DNA from: Adiantum capillus-veneris
Lineage: Eukaryota > Streptophyta > Polypodiopsida > Polypodiales > Pteridaceae
Assembly (NCBI GenBank): GCA_014529385.2
Contig: CM043944.1
Span: forward strand, 50,251,268-50,315,267
Length of the DNA stretch: 64,000 bases
Reading direction: 5' to 3'
The notes beneath the pieces were generated by a model. It worked only from the letters and a program-made list of their open reading frames with translations. It was not told the origin of the DNA and did not search any database. A program made the position numbers and the translations under genes. This document shows positions 11,946 through 23,692 of the stretch, piece by piece (positions within the stretch are counted from its first letter, which is position 1; every line of letters starts with the position of its first letter).

Positions 11946-13422
11946 AGCAGTACAAAACTAAATTGTGCTTTGGCTAAAGGGTAGTTAAGGCTTGTTTTAG
12001 CGAGCCAAAAGTCTAATGTGACAAAATCTTGGGATGAGAATCGAGGCTAGATGGAGGGTAATGGCTGCATCACCACCACCGAGGAGGTGTATTACTTAGG
12101 AACTCAACATCTAAGGCATAACCGAGGCCACTCACCAACCCCTAACAAAACTTACCTTCTGCTAGCACTTGACATGAGGTGGGAGATGACAAGGAAGAAC
12201 CAACTAACAAAGGAAATCAAATGAGAGGGAAGATGCTCCAATACTGCAATGAGCTCCAATAACCTGATGGACAGTAAGGCGGAAATAAAACCGTTCCGCA
12301 GAAAAATCATAAAATTTCTTCCACAGTGACAACTCAATGCTACAAAATCAGCTGCCAAAACTATGCTTACAAAACTGTGCTTACTTATCAGCCAGAATTG
12401 CACGCCTTGCGTCCCTTAGCTGACGAATCTGAGCTTACACATCAGTACAAACTGCACGCCTTGCTCGAATCTTGCTCTCCACTACCCTGATTTGCCGCGA
12501 ACTGCCGATTTGAACTGCTGCCGATTTGAGACCTTGCGCGAACTGCTGATTTGCCGAGACCTTGCACAAACTGCTGATTTGAGACTGCTCCCAAAGAGCG
12601 CACGTTAACGTGCGCTCACTGCTCAGCTACGAGCATCTTCGATCAAACACAGGGTAGGAAATGACTTCAAAAGACTTTGGTTTTTTGAGCCCAAAGACCT
12701 GTGTCCCACGTTAACTTGCGCACAAAGACCTGTGCCCCCCAAAGAACCTTTGGTTTTTTTAGAACTGCTCCGATCGAGACTTGCACCACTTTGCACCCAA
12801 AGACCTGCTCCCAAAGACTGCACGTTAACATGCATGTTTAGAGTTTCTTTGAGAGTTGCTGTGACACCTGCTCCCAAAGTGCGTGCCTCCAGAACTGCTT
12901 CCAGAACTGCATGTTAATGTGCGCTCACATTAACATGAGATCTTGTTAGAATAATTTTGTGTGGAGTAGTGATTTTGAGTTGGTGGAGTAGTGATTTTGA
13001 TTTGTCTTGAACGACGTTTGTTGGTGCATTCATTATTTTAATCTTTAATAATTTTCAATCATTAAATGTTCACGCTGCTGATTTTTAAAAGTTTATATTA
13101 AATCTAATTGTATATTTCTTTTTGAAAATATGTTGAAAAGAAAATCGTCACTAATGTGTCTTGAATTGCGGGCAGGATATGCATTTGAATAATCATTTGC
13201 AACGTGCGATTCTGCATTTATGGCAGTAGGGTATGGAATAATCATTTGCATGAGAATCATGAAACGAGAATCATGAAATGTTTTTGTTGCAAAAGAAATT
13301 AAAGTTTATATTAAATCATTTTTATTTATTTTTATAAACATTAAAAAACATATTTAGGTTTGTTAAAAAGGGAATCGTCATATTTGAAAGCTGTTGTGTC
13401 ATTCTAGTGGATTGCAGCTACA
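11946..13422. promoter_or_regulatory. Divergent intergenic region with GTTAAC palindromes
   Basis: No gene is visible. A perfect 22-bp palindrome spans 12596-12617 (core GCACGTTAACGTGC). Degenerate copies follow at about 12705-12720, 12820-12836 and 12906-12935. Between them words such as CTGCTCCCAAAGA recur. The region separates the start of the minus-strand methylase-type gene from the transposase start, so it would hold both promoters. A TTGCAG just before the ATG at 13423 could be a splice acceptor of an untranslated exon. The regulatory role is inferred. Confidence 0.45.
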
Positions 13423-16400
13423 ATGGGTCGTCAGATTACTATCTATGGTCCAGTTCGTGGTCAGAAAATTTTGTTACTTCTTGAAAACAGATTCCATGAA
13501 TTACCTTTGCAGTCAGTGAGAGAAAGTTTTGGCTTGTTTACCAGTTCGTTTACTCTGCACCCATTAACATTGAATGGTGAACATGTAAAAATGGAATCCT
13601 CGAGGTCAGGTTCTAGTGAAGAGGTCTTTTTACTGGATCATGAAGTGTGCCAGTTTTTTAAAGTTCGAATAACAAACACTCATGAACATCAAGGCTCCCC
13701 AGGAAGTGAAGCTTCTCCAATAGTTCTAGATATTGGTTCAAGTGATGTCACAAAGAATCAGACCAGTGTCATGGATATAATTCGATCAATGCCCAATAAA
13801 AACAATCTTCATTCTGCTTTGAAGAAGACTAATGAAATTGTTCAATGTAAGGAGATTCCTGCTCAATACGATGGATATGTTGCATTTGAATTGCCACCAA
13901 CAAGCAACGACAATACAATGGTTGGCATGGAGCAGCATCATGATTGTCATTTGTGGACAGAATATGTCACTTGTAGTAGTGATTTCTTTCCTGGTGCCAT
14001 TCGCTTCAGTAGGTGTTCACATCATCTCCGTTGTGTCAATGATGCATGTCCTTTCTATTTGCAAGCAAGAGTTCATAATGAATCACAATGGCGTGGTCGT
14101 CTCTCTAAAGTTATTTCCATTGGAATATTGACACCTGAGCTGGGGACAGTGGTTTGTGTCCATTGCAATCAAATGCCTTTTTGTGTTGCAACATGTCCTA
14201 TTGTTATTTATTACTGTTTGCCAAAAGATAAGCAAAGAGTTACTCGATGTGCTATTCATATGGGAGAGCATAAGCACCCTTGTGTTCAGGGAAAGTATAG
14301 GTCTGCTGAGCAAATGATAGATTCGCTTCTGTAAACTAAAGCAAACCAAGATCCTTTCACAACTGCCAAGCAATTAGAACGTGTTGCTACCCAAGATGTG
14401 ATAATAGATAAGCTAGTGATGGAAACTGCTGGCAAAAATGACACTATTGAAGATGGAGAGTTTTCAGAATGTCTTGATACCATTATTCCTCTATCTAACA
14501 AGCGAAGAATAGAGAGGAGCTTAGAGTTTGCCAAGAGGTCAAAGAATTTCAGTGCAAAAGGTTTGGAAGTTGTCCTAGACCTCAAGAGCAGGTGTAGGTA
14601 TCATTTCATTCATAGTGTACTTTTTCCTGGACAGCTTGGAGGTTCAGAGCAGCCACATGTGTTCAAAATGTCGATCATAGGTCCAAGGAGTGGAGTTGAC
14701 TTGGTGAATAAGATGCATCCAGGAGGAACTTTAGAGAAAATGTGGGTTCACTTTGATCATGTGCACCGTGTTCAAGGGTGGCCAACAATGTCTGCTCATG
14801 TCTACGACCCATTTGTGTGTGAATTAATGGCAATTTCCACCTGTGAATTCACTGTTGAAAATAAATTTGCTCAAATAGAGTTTTGGAAAATGTTAAATAA
14901 AGTGGTGCAAGATCAAGGGTATGAAAAGCCAAAATTCAGAGGGTTTATGGCAGATGAAGCAAATGCAAATTGGATTGTTGTTCAGACTGTTTACTTTGGT
15001 GGGGCAAAAACAAAAATACCTTCCAAAGAACGATCATGTGGCTTTCATTGGGAGCAGTCCATGATTCGACATGCAGTGAAATGTATCCGTCCATCTTCAC
15101 AAGAGGATCACAAAATCTTGTGCCAAAAATGGCGGAGTGCACCATCTGAGAATCAAGCAGACATTTGTAAAGAAGATCTACGCCAATTTTGGAAGGCAGG
15201 GCATGTTGTCGATGGAGAGATGGCTTGTTTAGAGACTTGGATGGCTTGGTGGGATGTAAGAGTACAACATTGGGGAGGGAGATTTGTAACACAGGATGAG
15301 TCTGGAATTTTTGTGCCCACAACAAACTTGTTTGAGGTTAAGCATGCAAGCATGCGTGCATCTATTGGTTACAAAGAGAAAATTAGCTTGTATGAGGTAG
15401 TTGGTGCAGACATGGCAATGGCAGTGCTACAAAGTGTCAAATACAATGCTTATCTAAAAGGTGTTAGGTCTGTTACTGGTCCTGGGATCGATGATCTCCC
15501 AAAGAGATTTTTGGGCCGATCATCAACAACGTCAGCTTCCAAATCCCTCATTGACTTGACACACTCGTCAATGTCTGAGATGGGTTTTCAAAGCCCTGAA
15601 ATGAATAGAGCTCCCTTGCGAGAGAAGAGTGTTAAGAAGAAGCGACCAACATTTGTTGATGCAGATGAGCTGCTTGATGAAGACAGTCATAGACCAGAAT
15701 TTGTGACAGTTACAGAGCCGGTTGTAGGGCCAGATGTGCATCCAGAGACTAGCTGTGGAGTTGGCAAATATTGGCACGAGGTTAATGTTCCAAAGACACT
15801 TTGGGTTATAAGAAGAACTGAGCCTGGTCGAAAGATGACTTGCTTTGGGATGGTTGATAATCAGAGTGTTAGATGTGCACGATACATCAATGAAGGGAAT
15901 GACGATGTCATACGTGGAACTGCTGCTCCATGCTTTTGGGGACGCAGAAAGTATCCTGCCTCTCGTTCAAATATAGGTGGTTTAGTGGAAGGTTTTGTGT
16001 GGTTTTTCAACTCCAATAACATGCATACATGGTGGATACATGAAATGATTGTAGGGGCTCCAAGGCCAGCACCAGGTGTTTGGCCTGTAGCGCAGGGAAC
16101 ACAATTGTTGCCAGTTGAGGTGGAGCACTTGCAAGCAAATGAATTTGTCCTTCAATCAACAACAAAAGCTACCAATTTAGGTAGTGGTTTGCGATCAAGA
16201 AATAGTGTTCCCAGTGCCTTCCGTTCTAGGTATAGGGATGGGAAGATTGTTAAGTGGAGATCAAAGCTGACAAAAGAATTTTATACAAGGATTGCTTTGG
16301 GGAGCACACTTGAAGCAAAATTGGTGAAAGAAGTGATTATTGTGTGCAATGAAACACATGTTTTCTATGTCAGTACAGAGGGGTCCAAGGCAAAGGGGAT

Positions 16401-16626
16401 AACATACTCAGTGACAATCTCTGATTTTCCACGATGCACATGCGAGGACTTCCAAAAGAGAGAATAAAAAAAATAGACCTACGTGCCGTTCAAACACATG
16501 TACTGTGTATTTCTTCATATTCTTGGGTTAGACTCACATGCCCATGAGTTCATGCACCAGGCTGCTTTATCCAAGGTAGAAATTTTTCAGGCTCTGGGGG
16601 GCACTAGGGCAGCTGTGCGTCCTTAG
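13423..16626 (+). pseudogene. MULE-like DDE transposase with SWIM zinc finger (decayed)
   Basis: One frame of about 1067 codons, interrupted in frame by TAA at 14332, TAA at 16465 and TAG at 16474. A Cys/His-rich region lies near residues 190-290. The RNase H-like core has Asp 462 in HVYDP, Asp 511 in MADEANANW, the Cys/His pair SCGFH (539-542) and Glu 638 in TNLFEVKHAS, the order of Mutator-like DDE transposases. At the C-terminus CTCEDF begins a SWIM finger; past the two stops the frame continues as FKHMYCVFLHILGLD, where the third zinc ligand is Phe (16489) rather than Cys. Such enzymes cut and join their element's ends. Starts at 13423 (ATGGGTCGTCAG), divergent from the ParB-methylase gene. 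Family from memory of plant SWIM-type proteins; the gene is dead as it stands. Confidence 0.85.
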
Positions 16627-16672
16627 GATACTTACACAACATGATGTTCAAATTATATATTGCACACCGTTG

Positions 16673-17876
16673 TAGTAGTTTTTTGTGGGCATTTACATTA
16701 ACTATCAATCACCATCCTAGGAGTTTTTAGGTCGCAATTTTGAAATTTTAGGGAAGTGTCGAACGTAAGGCTTCGAACACATAAACTTTCCATGTATTTA
16801 ATATATTGTTGTCGTTTTTTGTTTGCATTTGGATTTACTACCAGCTTCTATCCTGGGAGTTGATAATTTTTGCATCTTTTGGCTTTGCCTTGTAAGGAAT
16901 TGCGTGAGTTCAGTTCCTTAGTATGCTCTCGACTATATTTTGTTAAAAATTATAGGTCGTCAATAGCATTGTGTTTAAATGTCTACACTGTTTTTGCATT
17001 CCTTACCAACAATCGTGGTAAGGGAGTTCATGGTTTTGAATATATTGGCTTTACCTTGTACGACAACACAGTTCTAAATCATATGGGTTTACCTGGTAAG
17101 AGGCACGGTAAACTATTAATTTATTTCCTTGGAAACTATTGGTCATCAACAAATATGTGTCTAAATGTTTTCAATGTCTTTGCTCGATTTAGTGCTCACT
17201 CAGATTTGCTCGTTGCAGTAGTTTTTTGTGGGCATTTACATTAACTATCAATCACCATCTTAGGAGTTTTTAGGTTGCAATTTTGAATTTTTGGGATACG
17301 TCGAACATATAAGGCTTCGAACACATAAACTTTCCATGTATTTAGTATATTGTGGTCATTCTTTGTTGGCATTTGGATTTACTATCAGCTTCTATCCTAG
17401 GAGTTGACAATTTTTGCATATTTTGGCTTTACCTTGTGAGGAATTGTGTGAGTTCAGTTACTTAGTATGCTCTCAACTATATTTTCTTAAAAATTATAGG
17501 TCATCAATAGCACTGTGTTTGAATGTGTACACTGTCTTTGCATTCACTACCAACAACCGTGGTAAGAGAGTGGTAAGAGAGTTCATGGTTTTGAATATAT
17601 TGGCTTTACCTTATACGACAACATAGTTCTAAATCATATGGGTTTACCTCGTCAGAGGCACTGTAAACTACCAATTTATTTCCTTGGAAACTATTGGTCA
17701 TCAACAAATATGTGTCTAAATATTTTCAATGTCTTTGCTCGATTTAGTGCTCACTCGGATTTGCTCGCTATATGAATCCTTTGGGTTTTCTTTGAAAAAT
17801 ATTGGTCATCAACAAATATGTGTCTAAATGTTTTCAATGTCTTTGTATTTGTTTGCTCGGTTTAGTGCTCGCTCGG
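16673..17876. repeat. Tandem duplication, about 545-bp period, right subterminal
   Basis: Two diverged direct copies, about 16673-17217 and 17218-17770, plus a partial third to 17876. Each begins GTAGTTTTTTGTGGGCATTT and ends with TTTGCTCG(A/G)TTTAGTGCTC, the word that forms the right inverted end. Thus this side, like 5308-6600, has tandem subterminal units that each carry the terminal motif. Short frames inside are shadows. Confidence 0.85.
17847..17876 (-). repeat. Right candidate terminal inverted repeat
   Basis: ATTTGTTTGCTCGG (17847-17860) and TCGCTCGG (17869-17876) are exact reverse complements of words at 5307-5320 and 5277-5284. The spacer between the CCGAGCGA and CGAGCAAACA words is 9 bp here and 7 bp at the left. 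The flanking bases do not repeat, so target-site evidence is missing. Confidence 0.5.
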
Positions 17877-19012
17877 AGATTGGGATTCTTCAAGCTACAG
17901 CCTTCAAGAGTACACGAGAGGAGATTTCCTACAACGCTTTCAAGAGCCAAATACCCATCAAACGTGCTCAAAACGCTATGGAACTTGAGGGAAATCCTAT
18001 TAACACCAACAGGTCACTCTCCCTAAGGTCCATGAACCAAAATCCCAACCCTGAACACTCGATACAAAATCACGTAGGATGTCTGGTCGAAATTTACAGG
18101 TCATCGTTTCCGAAAACTAAAGTGTCTAATGTGTAGCTCTACTCAATGTGATCACGTGGATATGCTGAAATGCAAAAACAGACAACGTATGCCCATCGAA
18201 TCACCAGATATAGCTCATAGGTTGATCTCGTGAAGCCGGGCCGTACACCTGCAATGTAGGTGTTGGCGCGTAGCTCTCTTCGGGGGCAACACGCTACACT
18301 TCTCCGCACTCGATTCCGACCACCAATGCGCGCGTAGCGTCAAGATAAAACTCTCACTCTCTCTCTCTTACACAGAGTACGCTCCACTCACACAGACAAA
18401 AACTTATAAAAATGACAAAAGGTTTTTTTGCATTAAGGTCAAAAGTGGTATAAATGCCTTACAATCTCAAACCCTAATGTTCCAATTTAACCATTTACTC
18501 AGTCTAAATGTCAAAAATGGGATACAATCTGGAAGCTTCTGCAAGCCCCACTATGTTTCTTCTCAATTAAGGAATAATTACAAAGCAAATTAATATCCCG
18601 CCGGGCAATCATCCTTCGTTGGTTGTGTTCAGCTGCTAACACGGCCGCGGTGACCTTATCCCAAAAAAATAAAAAATAAAAATAAAGGTAGGACCGGGAT
18701 CGGGAATATCCGCCAGACCCAAGCCCAAGCTCACGCTCAGGCTCAGGCCTCAGTCACCCTTTAAAATTACATATTTTAGCCTACACGTAGCTAAAAATCG
18801 ACCTTTTTGAGGACCGACGGAGCTTCAGGTGGCTGAATGTTGTGCTGTAAAGCACACCACGACCCTCTGAGTGATACGCTCGTTTCGATCTATCACACAC
18901 TTTAAGAGAAGAACTGATCATTAAAAAACATTTAAAAAATCAAAAAACGAGTAAAAATGGACGCCTGAAATAGTAAGCGATTAACCGTCGAGGTTATTCG
19001 TCGACGCTTGTA
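17877..19012 (-). repeat. LTR remnant and leader, no gene
   Basis: The part about 18050-18640 is a diverged copy of 41915-42480. They share GCGTAGCTCTC(T/C)TCG, a CT-rich run followed by CACACAG, and ATACAATCTGGAAG, in the same order and strand. The type is a minus-strand LTR. From 18640 to 19012 lies sequence before the plus-strand gag with no recognisable gene or convincing primer-binding site. Confidence 0.6.
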
Positions 19013-22000
19013 GTGTGCCAAAGGCACATGCATCTGCGCTCTGGTCGTGTGCTAGAGACGGAGCAACTAGAGAGAATTTTGACTTACATGAGTTCTCATT
19101 ATCCACCTACCTTAGGTTCCGGGCCCTCGGCGGGGACCCAAGGTAGTACAAACCAAGACCCAAACATAGCGGCTAGTGACTCTTCCTCTGACTACAACGT
19201 CATGGAGGGTTTCCCAATGCCTAATCTCGAAAGCTCAAGCCAAGACATGCATGCCATGGGCCCACAATCCGGGCCGAGCGTGCTTAGCCGCTTGAAGGAG
19301 ACCTTTAGTAGAGCCACTCGCTCCGAACATGGAGCTATTGATGTAAATGAGGGGGGTGGGGAAGTAAATTCGCCATTCATGACCAACGTAGACCCTATGC
19401 CCTTAGAGAGTGTGCATGTGAATACTCCATTCACTGCACCCCCTGACTCTTCAGAGCTATTTCCCTCCGAGGTTATATTATCTGATGGTAGAAGCCTTGC
19501 CGAAGCGCAAGAGTTTGAGCGTTATATCCTTGCAGCGAGGGAAAAAGAAATCGAGAGCTTACGCAAGGCGGAGCAATGAAGAGAGTTAAAAGCAAAAGCT
19601 CCTATGTGAATATCTTTTCTAGAAGAGCAATCGAGTGCTCCGGAATTAGCGACCACTAAGGGTCAACCCATAGAGGGCCACATTACATCTAGTTCAAAGG
19701 ACACCCCTAGCACCTCAAGCTTAGATGGAGCGTTCCTAAATGAGAACTGGGAGTACGAACTACAAACAGAAAATCTAACTGACCTATACATAGGTCACAC
19801 CTATCACGTGGGTTGGTTAGCTGTCCTACAATCCACAACGGGTGCTACTAGTGTGGAGGATCAACAAAAAAGAGTTTGTGAGGTCATCCATAGGGTTATT
19901 GAGCTAGAGAGACAGAACAAGGGGATCCACATGCCTTCAACGGGTCTCATGAGATTCTTGGATACAAGGAAGCTAAACAATTGACCTTATCGCAAATGGA
20001 GACTCCCTCGAAAGTCCAATGGATCTTCCATCTGTTGTTTCGCTAGGGGTCTCAGTGCAATCTGAGCCCACAAGTGATAGCTTTAACTTTCCAAGTCTAG
20101 CTCATCTTTCCCTTGATGACACCACGGCTACCATGCCTACCCCAATGATGGGCATGCAAGGAAATACGCCATGGACCTCATTTGTTAGTAAATCACTGCT
20201 ACATGGTAGCTCAATGCCTGCAACAGTACCTACAAGTGTGTACCAATCGTATACACCCATGGGTTCTCGTACTCATGTAGTCCCTACCCCTCCCATTGTT
20301 TCAACTACCTATGCTCCACAACCACAACACCCAAGCTCTTATTTCCATGGGACCATACCGGCTAGCACTAGCATGTCACATCCGATGTTTGCTATGCCCA
20401 GGGCCACCCATATGAACTTTGGGCTGCCACATGGCACAACACCGTACCAAACGTGGAACCCAAGGGCTTCCCATGCGCCAAGCCCAATGCCAATACCTAC
20501 TCCACATGTAGTCTCTAGAGTGCCTCCACCCACGGTTCCTGCTCTTTTAGGTGACTTGACAACATTTGCTCAAGCTATCGGTCGATCTATTGCTGAGAAT
20601 ATGCGTAACAGACCTGGTAGAGAACCTAGAAGTAAGGCATTACAAATAGCCAAGCTCACACAAAAATTTAGTGGAGATGGGGTTGTGAGAAATCATATCA
20701 AAGTGTTTGAACAAATATGAGATTCTCTAGGAGAACACAATGACCTGCATAAGAGTAATGCTTTAAGCCTAACCTTAAGTGGGAAGGCAGGGGATTGGTA
20801 TAGAACCCTAAGGGCGGAAGAAAAAACGATTTACCCTACTCTTAGGAGACTATTCTTGAAAGAATACATACAAGAGGGAGTGCTTTGGGGTGTAGCCTCT
20901 TAGCTCCAGAAATCCCAACGAGAGGAAGGAGAGTCGGTGAGAGACTTTATTAGTCGCTTGAAGCATTTGAATTATCGTGTAATCCAAATGAGTGCTTCAA
21001 TAACAATCAATTGCTTGATAGATTCATTAGGGGATTACGACATGAGGATATCTACAATGGCCTAGTCATTAGAGGTATCACCACTTGGGAAGCAATCAAC
21101 ACCAATGCGATCCAATTGGAGGATAATTTAATGATTCAAGGAGAAAGAGTGTCTATTGAGCCTAAATCTATTAGCTTGCAAGCATTGGGGCATCAGCCAA
21201 TGACCCTAAAGCCTATTGCTAAGGAGCCAATGATATCTGAGATGACTTTAGCAGATCTCACCAAGGCTATTCAAGAGAGTCTTAGAGAAAATCGTGCTCC
21301 GCAAAACAATCATATGTATCCAAGAAGGGAGCAACAATGGTACTCAGTATGCTATGGACTACATAGTACCAGTCAATGCCCTACTTGTAGAGTAAAATTC
21401 AACGGGAACTGCAATGCCTATGGGAGGTATGGTCATCAAGCTAAGGATTGCATAGTATTTAAGTGCACAATGGCCAATAGACCAACCTTACCATGGACAG
21501 ACACACCTCGAGTGCCTGCATTGATGCCGGCCCCACCTCTTGAACAAACAGCACCCTTACCACCTCCAATGCTAGGACTGCAACCACCACATCCAAGAAT
21601 CGCTTTTGTGAATCAAGTGGGTTGTGAGTCATCTATTGCTTGTTTGGAAGGCTATGAGGAAGATATAGATCCTAATATTGCCTATGGGGTGGATGTGCTT
21701 GAAGAAAGTCCACAATACTACATGGAGGACTATTGGGGACAAGTCAAACTTGTCTATCAAGTAGTCGCTCTTGCGGAAAGAGGCCAAAATATCAATTACA
21801 CTACTAGGAGACCACCTCTTCAATGCTATGAGTGTGGAGGTCCACATCGTGTGGCCGAGTGTCCTATTAAGCTACAAAAGAACGCTACACTAATGAAAAC
21901 CAATCAAGCGAGCACGTCTACAATGCCGATACTCATGTGTAATCGATGTGGCATAGATCATTTGATTGCCCAATGTCCAAATAATCCAAATGCATCGAAG

Positions 22001-22346
22001 ATCACACCATTAAACTTGATTGAGGTTACAAAGGAGCCATCACAAAGTACACATGTGGTACCGATAAACGTACTCACACGATCGATGCTCCAAAAACAAA
22101 ATTATATTCTTGAGGAAAGAGACACGGCATCAATTGCCCAATCTCAGAAAAGGAAGAAAACACGAAGAAAGAGATTGTAAAAAACTAGCGAATTCAGACC
22201 CCAGTTCAAAGACCAACATAGGGACTGGTGACGACCGTGTATACATGAACGACACTGAAGAGGATTCTGATTCAAGTGAAACCATGGAGACCAAAACGAC
22301 CACTAAGATAGAAACCAAAAAGGAAGATCTTCATGAGCCACAATAG
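19013..22346 (+). pseudogene. Ty3-type gag with zinc knuckles
   Basis: Three main plus-strand pieces (19013-19579, 20019-20720, 21011-22180) form a gag gene. It opens with MHLRSGRVLE, like MNLRSGRILA of the element at 51140, suggesting a conserved gag N-terminus. The middle is Pro/Met-rich. The capsid region near 20600-21010 is broken by stops (GDWYRTLR is visible in DNA near 20790). The last piece holds CNAYGRYGHQAKDC (second Cys replaced by Tyr) and two short knuckles, CYECGGPHRVAEC and CNRCGIDHLIAQC. A basic tail follows. Protease of the same element follows at 22498. Broken, plus-strand copy. Confidence 0.85.
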
Positions 22347-22497
22347 CCAGGATCTAATAAGAAGATAGGAACTTTTCCAAACCGTCAAATTGCCATAAAA
22401 ATCATGGCATAAGAGTCAAGAGTCGGGCAGTTGAGCCACGAAATGAGCAAGCGTCAGACCCACAGAGGAGATCGAGCGAGTCAAACAATTAAGGAGT

Positions 22498-23692
22498 TTG
22501 GTAGAAGATACCCAAAGGGATCTAGAACCAGCACCTAGGCAGATCCAAATCACAGACACAGTGTTTCCTATGCAACAAAAACCTCACCAAGTCCATAGAA
22601 CCTTAGCCATACCTAGTGTCATCCAAGAAGAAAGTGACTTAAATTCATGGGAAAGTGGGCGTACTCACTTCTTGATTGAAAGAATGTTTATAGAGGGACT
22701 ACTTGACCCTATCAAAGAAATGGAGATCCCATCTTCCCAACGTCGAGGGACTGAAGCCCAAAAGTGGCCGTTAAACATTGCCAAATTGATGGATTTCATG
22801 TCTTCAGAAGTTAGAACCACCATCATGTCCAAACTATATAAAGACCCTGAGCTAGTCTCAGCTCTTTGAGCCTTCCTCAATGGAGAACTGAAGTTTGGGC
22901 TACCACAATTTGCACATATGGATGGAGCTGGGGAGATGCCAATAGAGGAGGAACACTTAGATCCACAACCCAACCTAGATGACAACCTTGTTATAGAAAT
23001 ACATGTTAACAAGTTGGGACAATACTGTGAGGGTGATGAATCCAATGCAACCATACCAATCACTACTAAGGGATTAATTGTGAAGGGAATCCTTGATGGT
23101 GGTGCTGGGGTTAGCATTATTACTAAAAATTGCTGGGAAACTATGGGAAGACCTCACCTTGCGACCACAACCATAGTGGTGAAGATGGCCAATGGGTCTA
23201 TTGTTAAACCTATTGGGATGCTAGAAGATCTCAAGATCAAGGTCTGCTACCTTCATTGTTATGGATTTCTCCAAGCACACTATGGCATCTGAGATGATCT
23301 TAGGACGTCCTTTCTGGAGGGAAGCAAAAATGGTGCATGGCTGGTCTAAAAACCATGTTTACTTGCAGTTCCAAGATTCTGTCATTCGAGTGGATCTTGT
23401 AACTGGTTGAGCACATCCTCTAGGAAACAGGTTTATAATTGATCATAGATCTGATACCACAGTTCTCTCGACCCCACTGAAGTATTGTTACACGTGTAAA
23501 GCGGACACTGATGTTGGGGAAGATTCTCCTTATATGGATGTACTACCTAGGATGACTGAGTTGGAGAATGTGGATTGGGTCCACCTACCAGAAACCATAG
23601 ACACTTGGGGAAATAGGGGGATGACCTAGGTAACACCAGAGGGGGATGAAATGCCCGTACCCTTAAATATGCTACAAGCAATGCATATAGTG
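22498..23692 (+). pseudogene. Ty3-type aspartic protease region, truncated
   Basis: Plus-strand continuation of the 19-kb gag. The protease active-site motif reads ILDGGAGVSIITKN (DGGAG at 23095-23109), where DTGA or DSGA is usual. The stretch is nearly the same as 60276-61200. After GGGGGATGAAATGCC near 23640 the match ends at about 23692, where an LTR begins. So this element has lost reverse transcriptase, RNase H and integrase in this place, cut by the insertion of the next element. Several stops break the frame. Confidence 0.85.

Noticed and set aside
5264-17890. Target-site duplication around the candidate inverted ends
   Set aside because: Left flank CTTACCATACC and right flank AGATTGGGATT do not match for any length from 5 to 11 bp.
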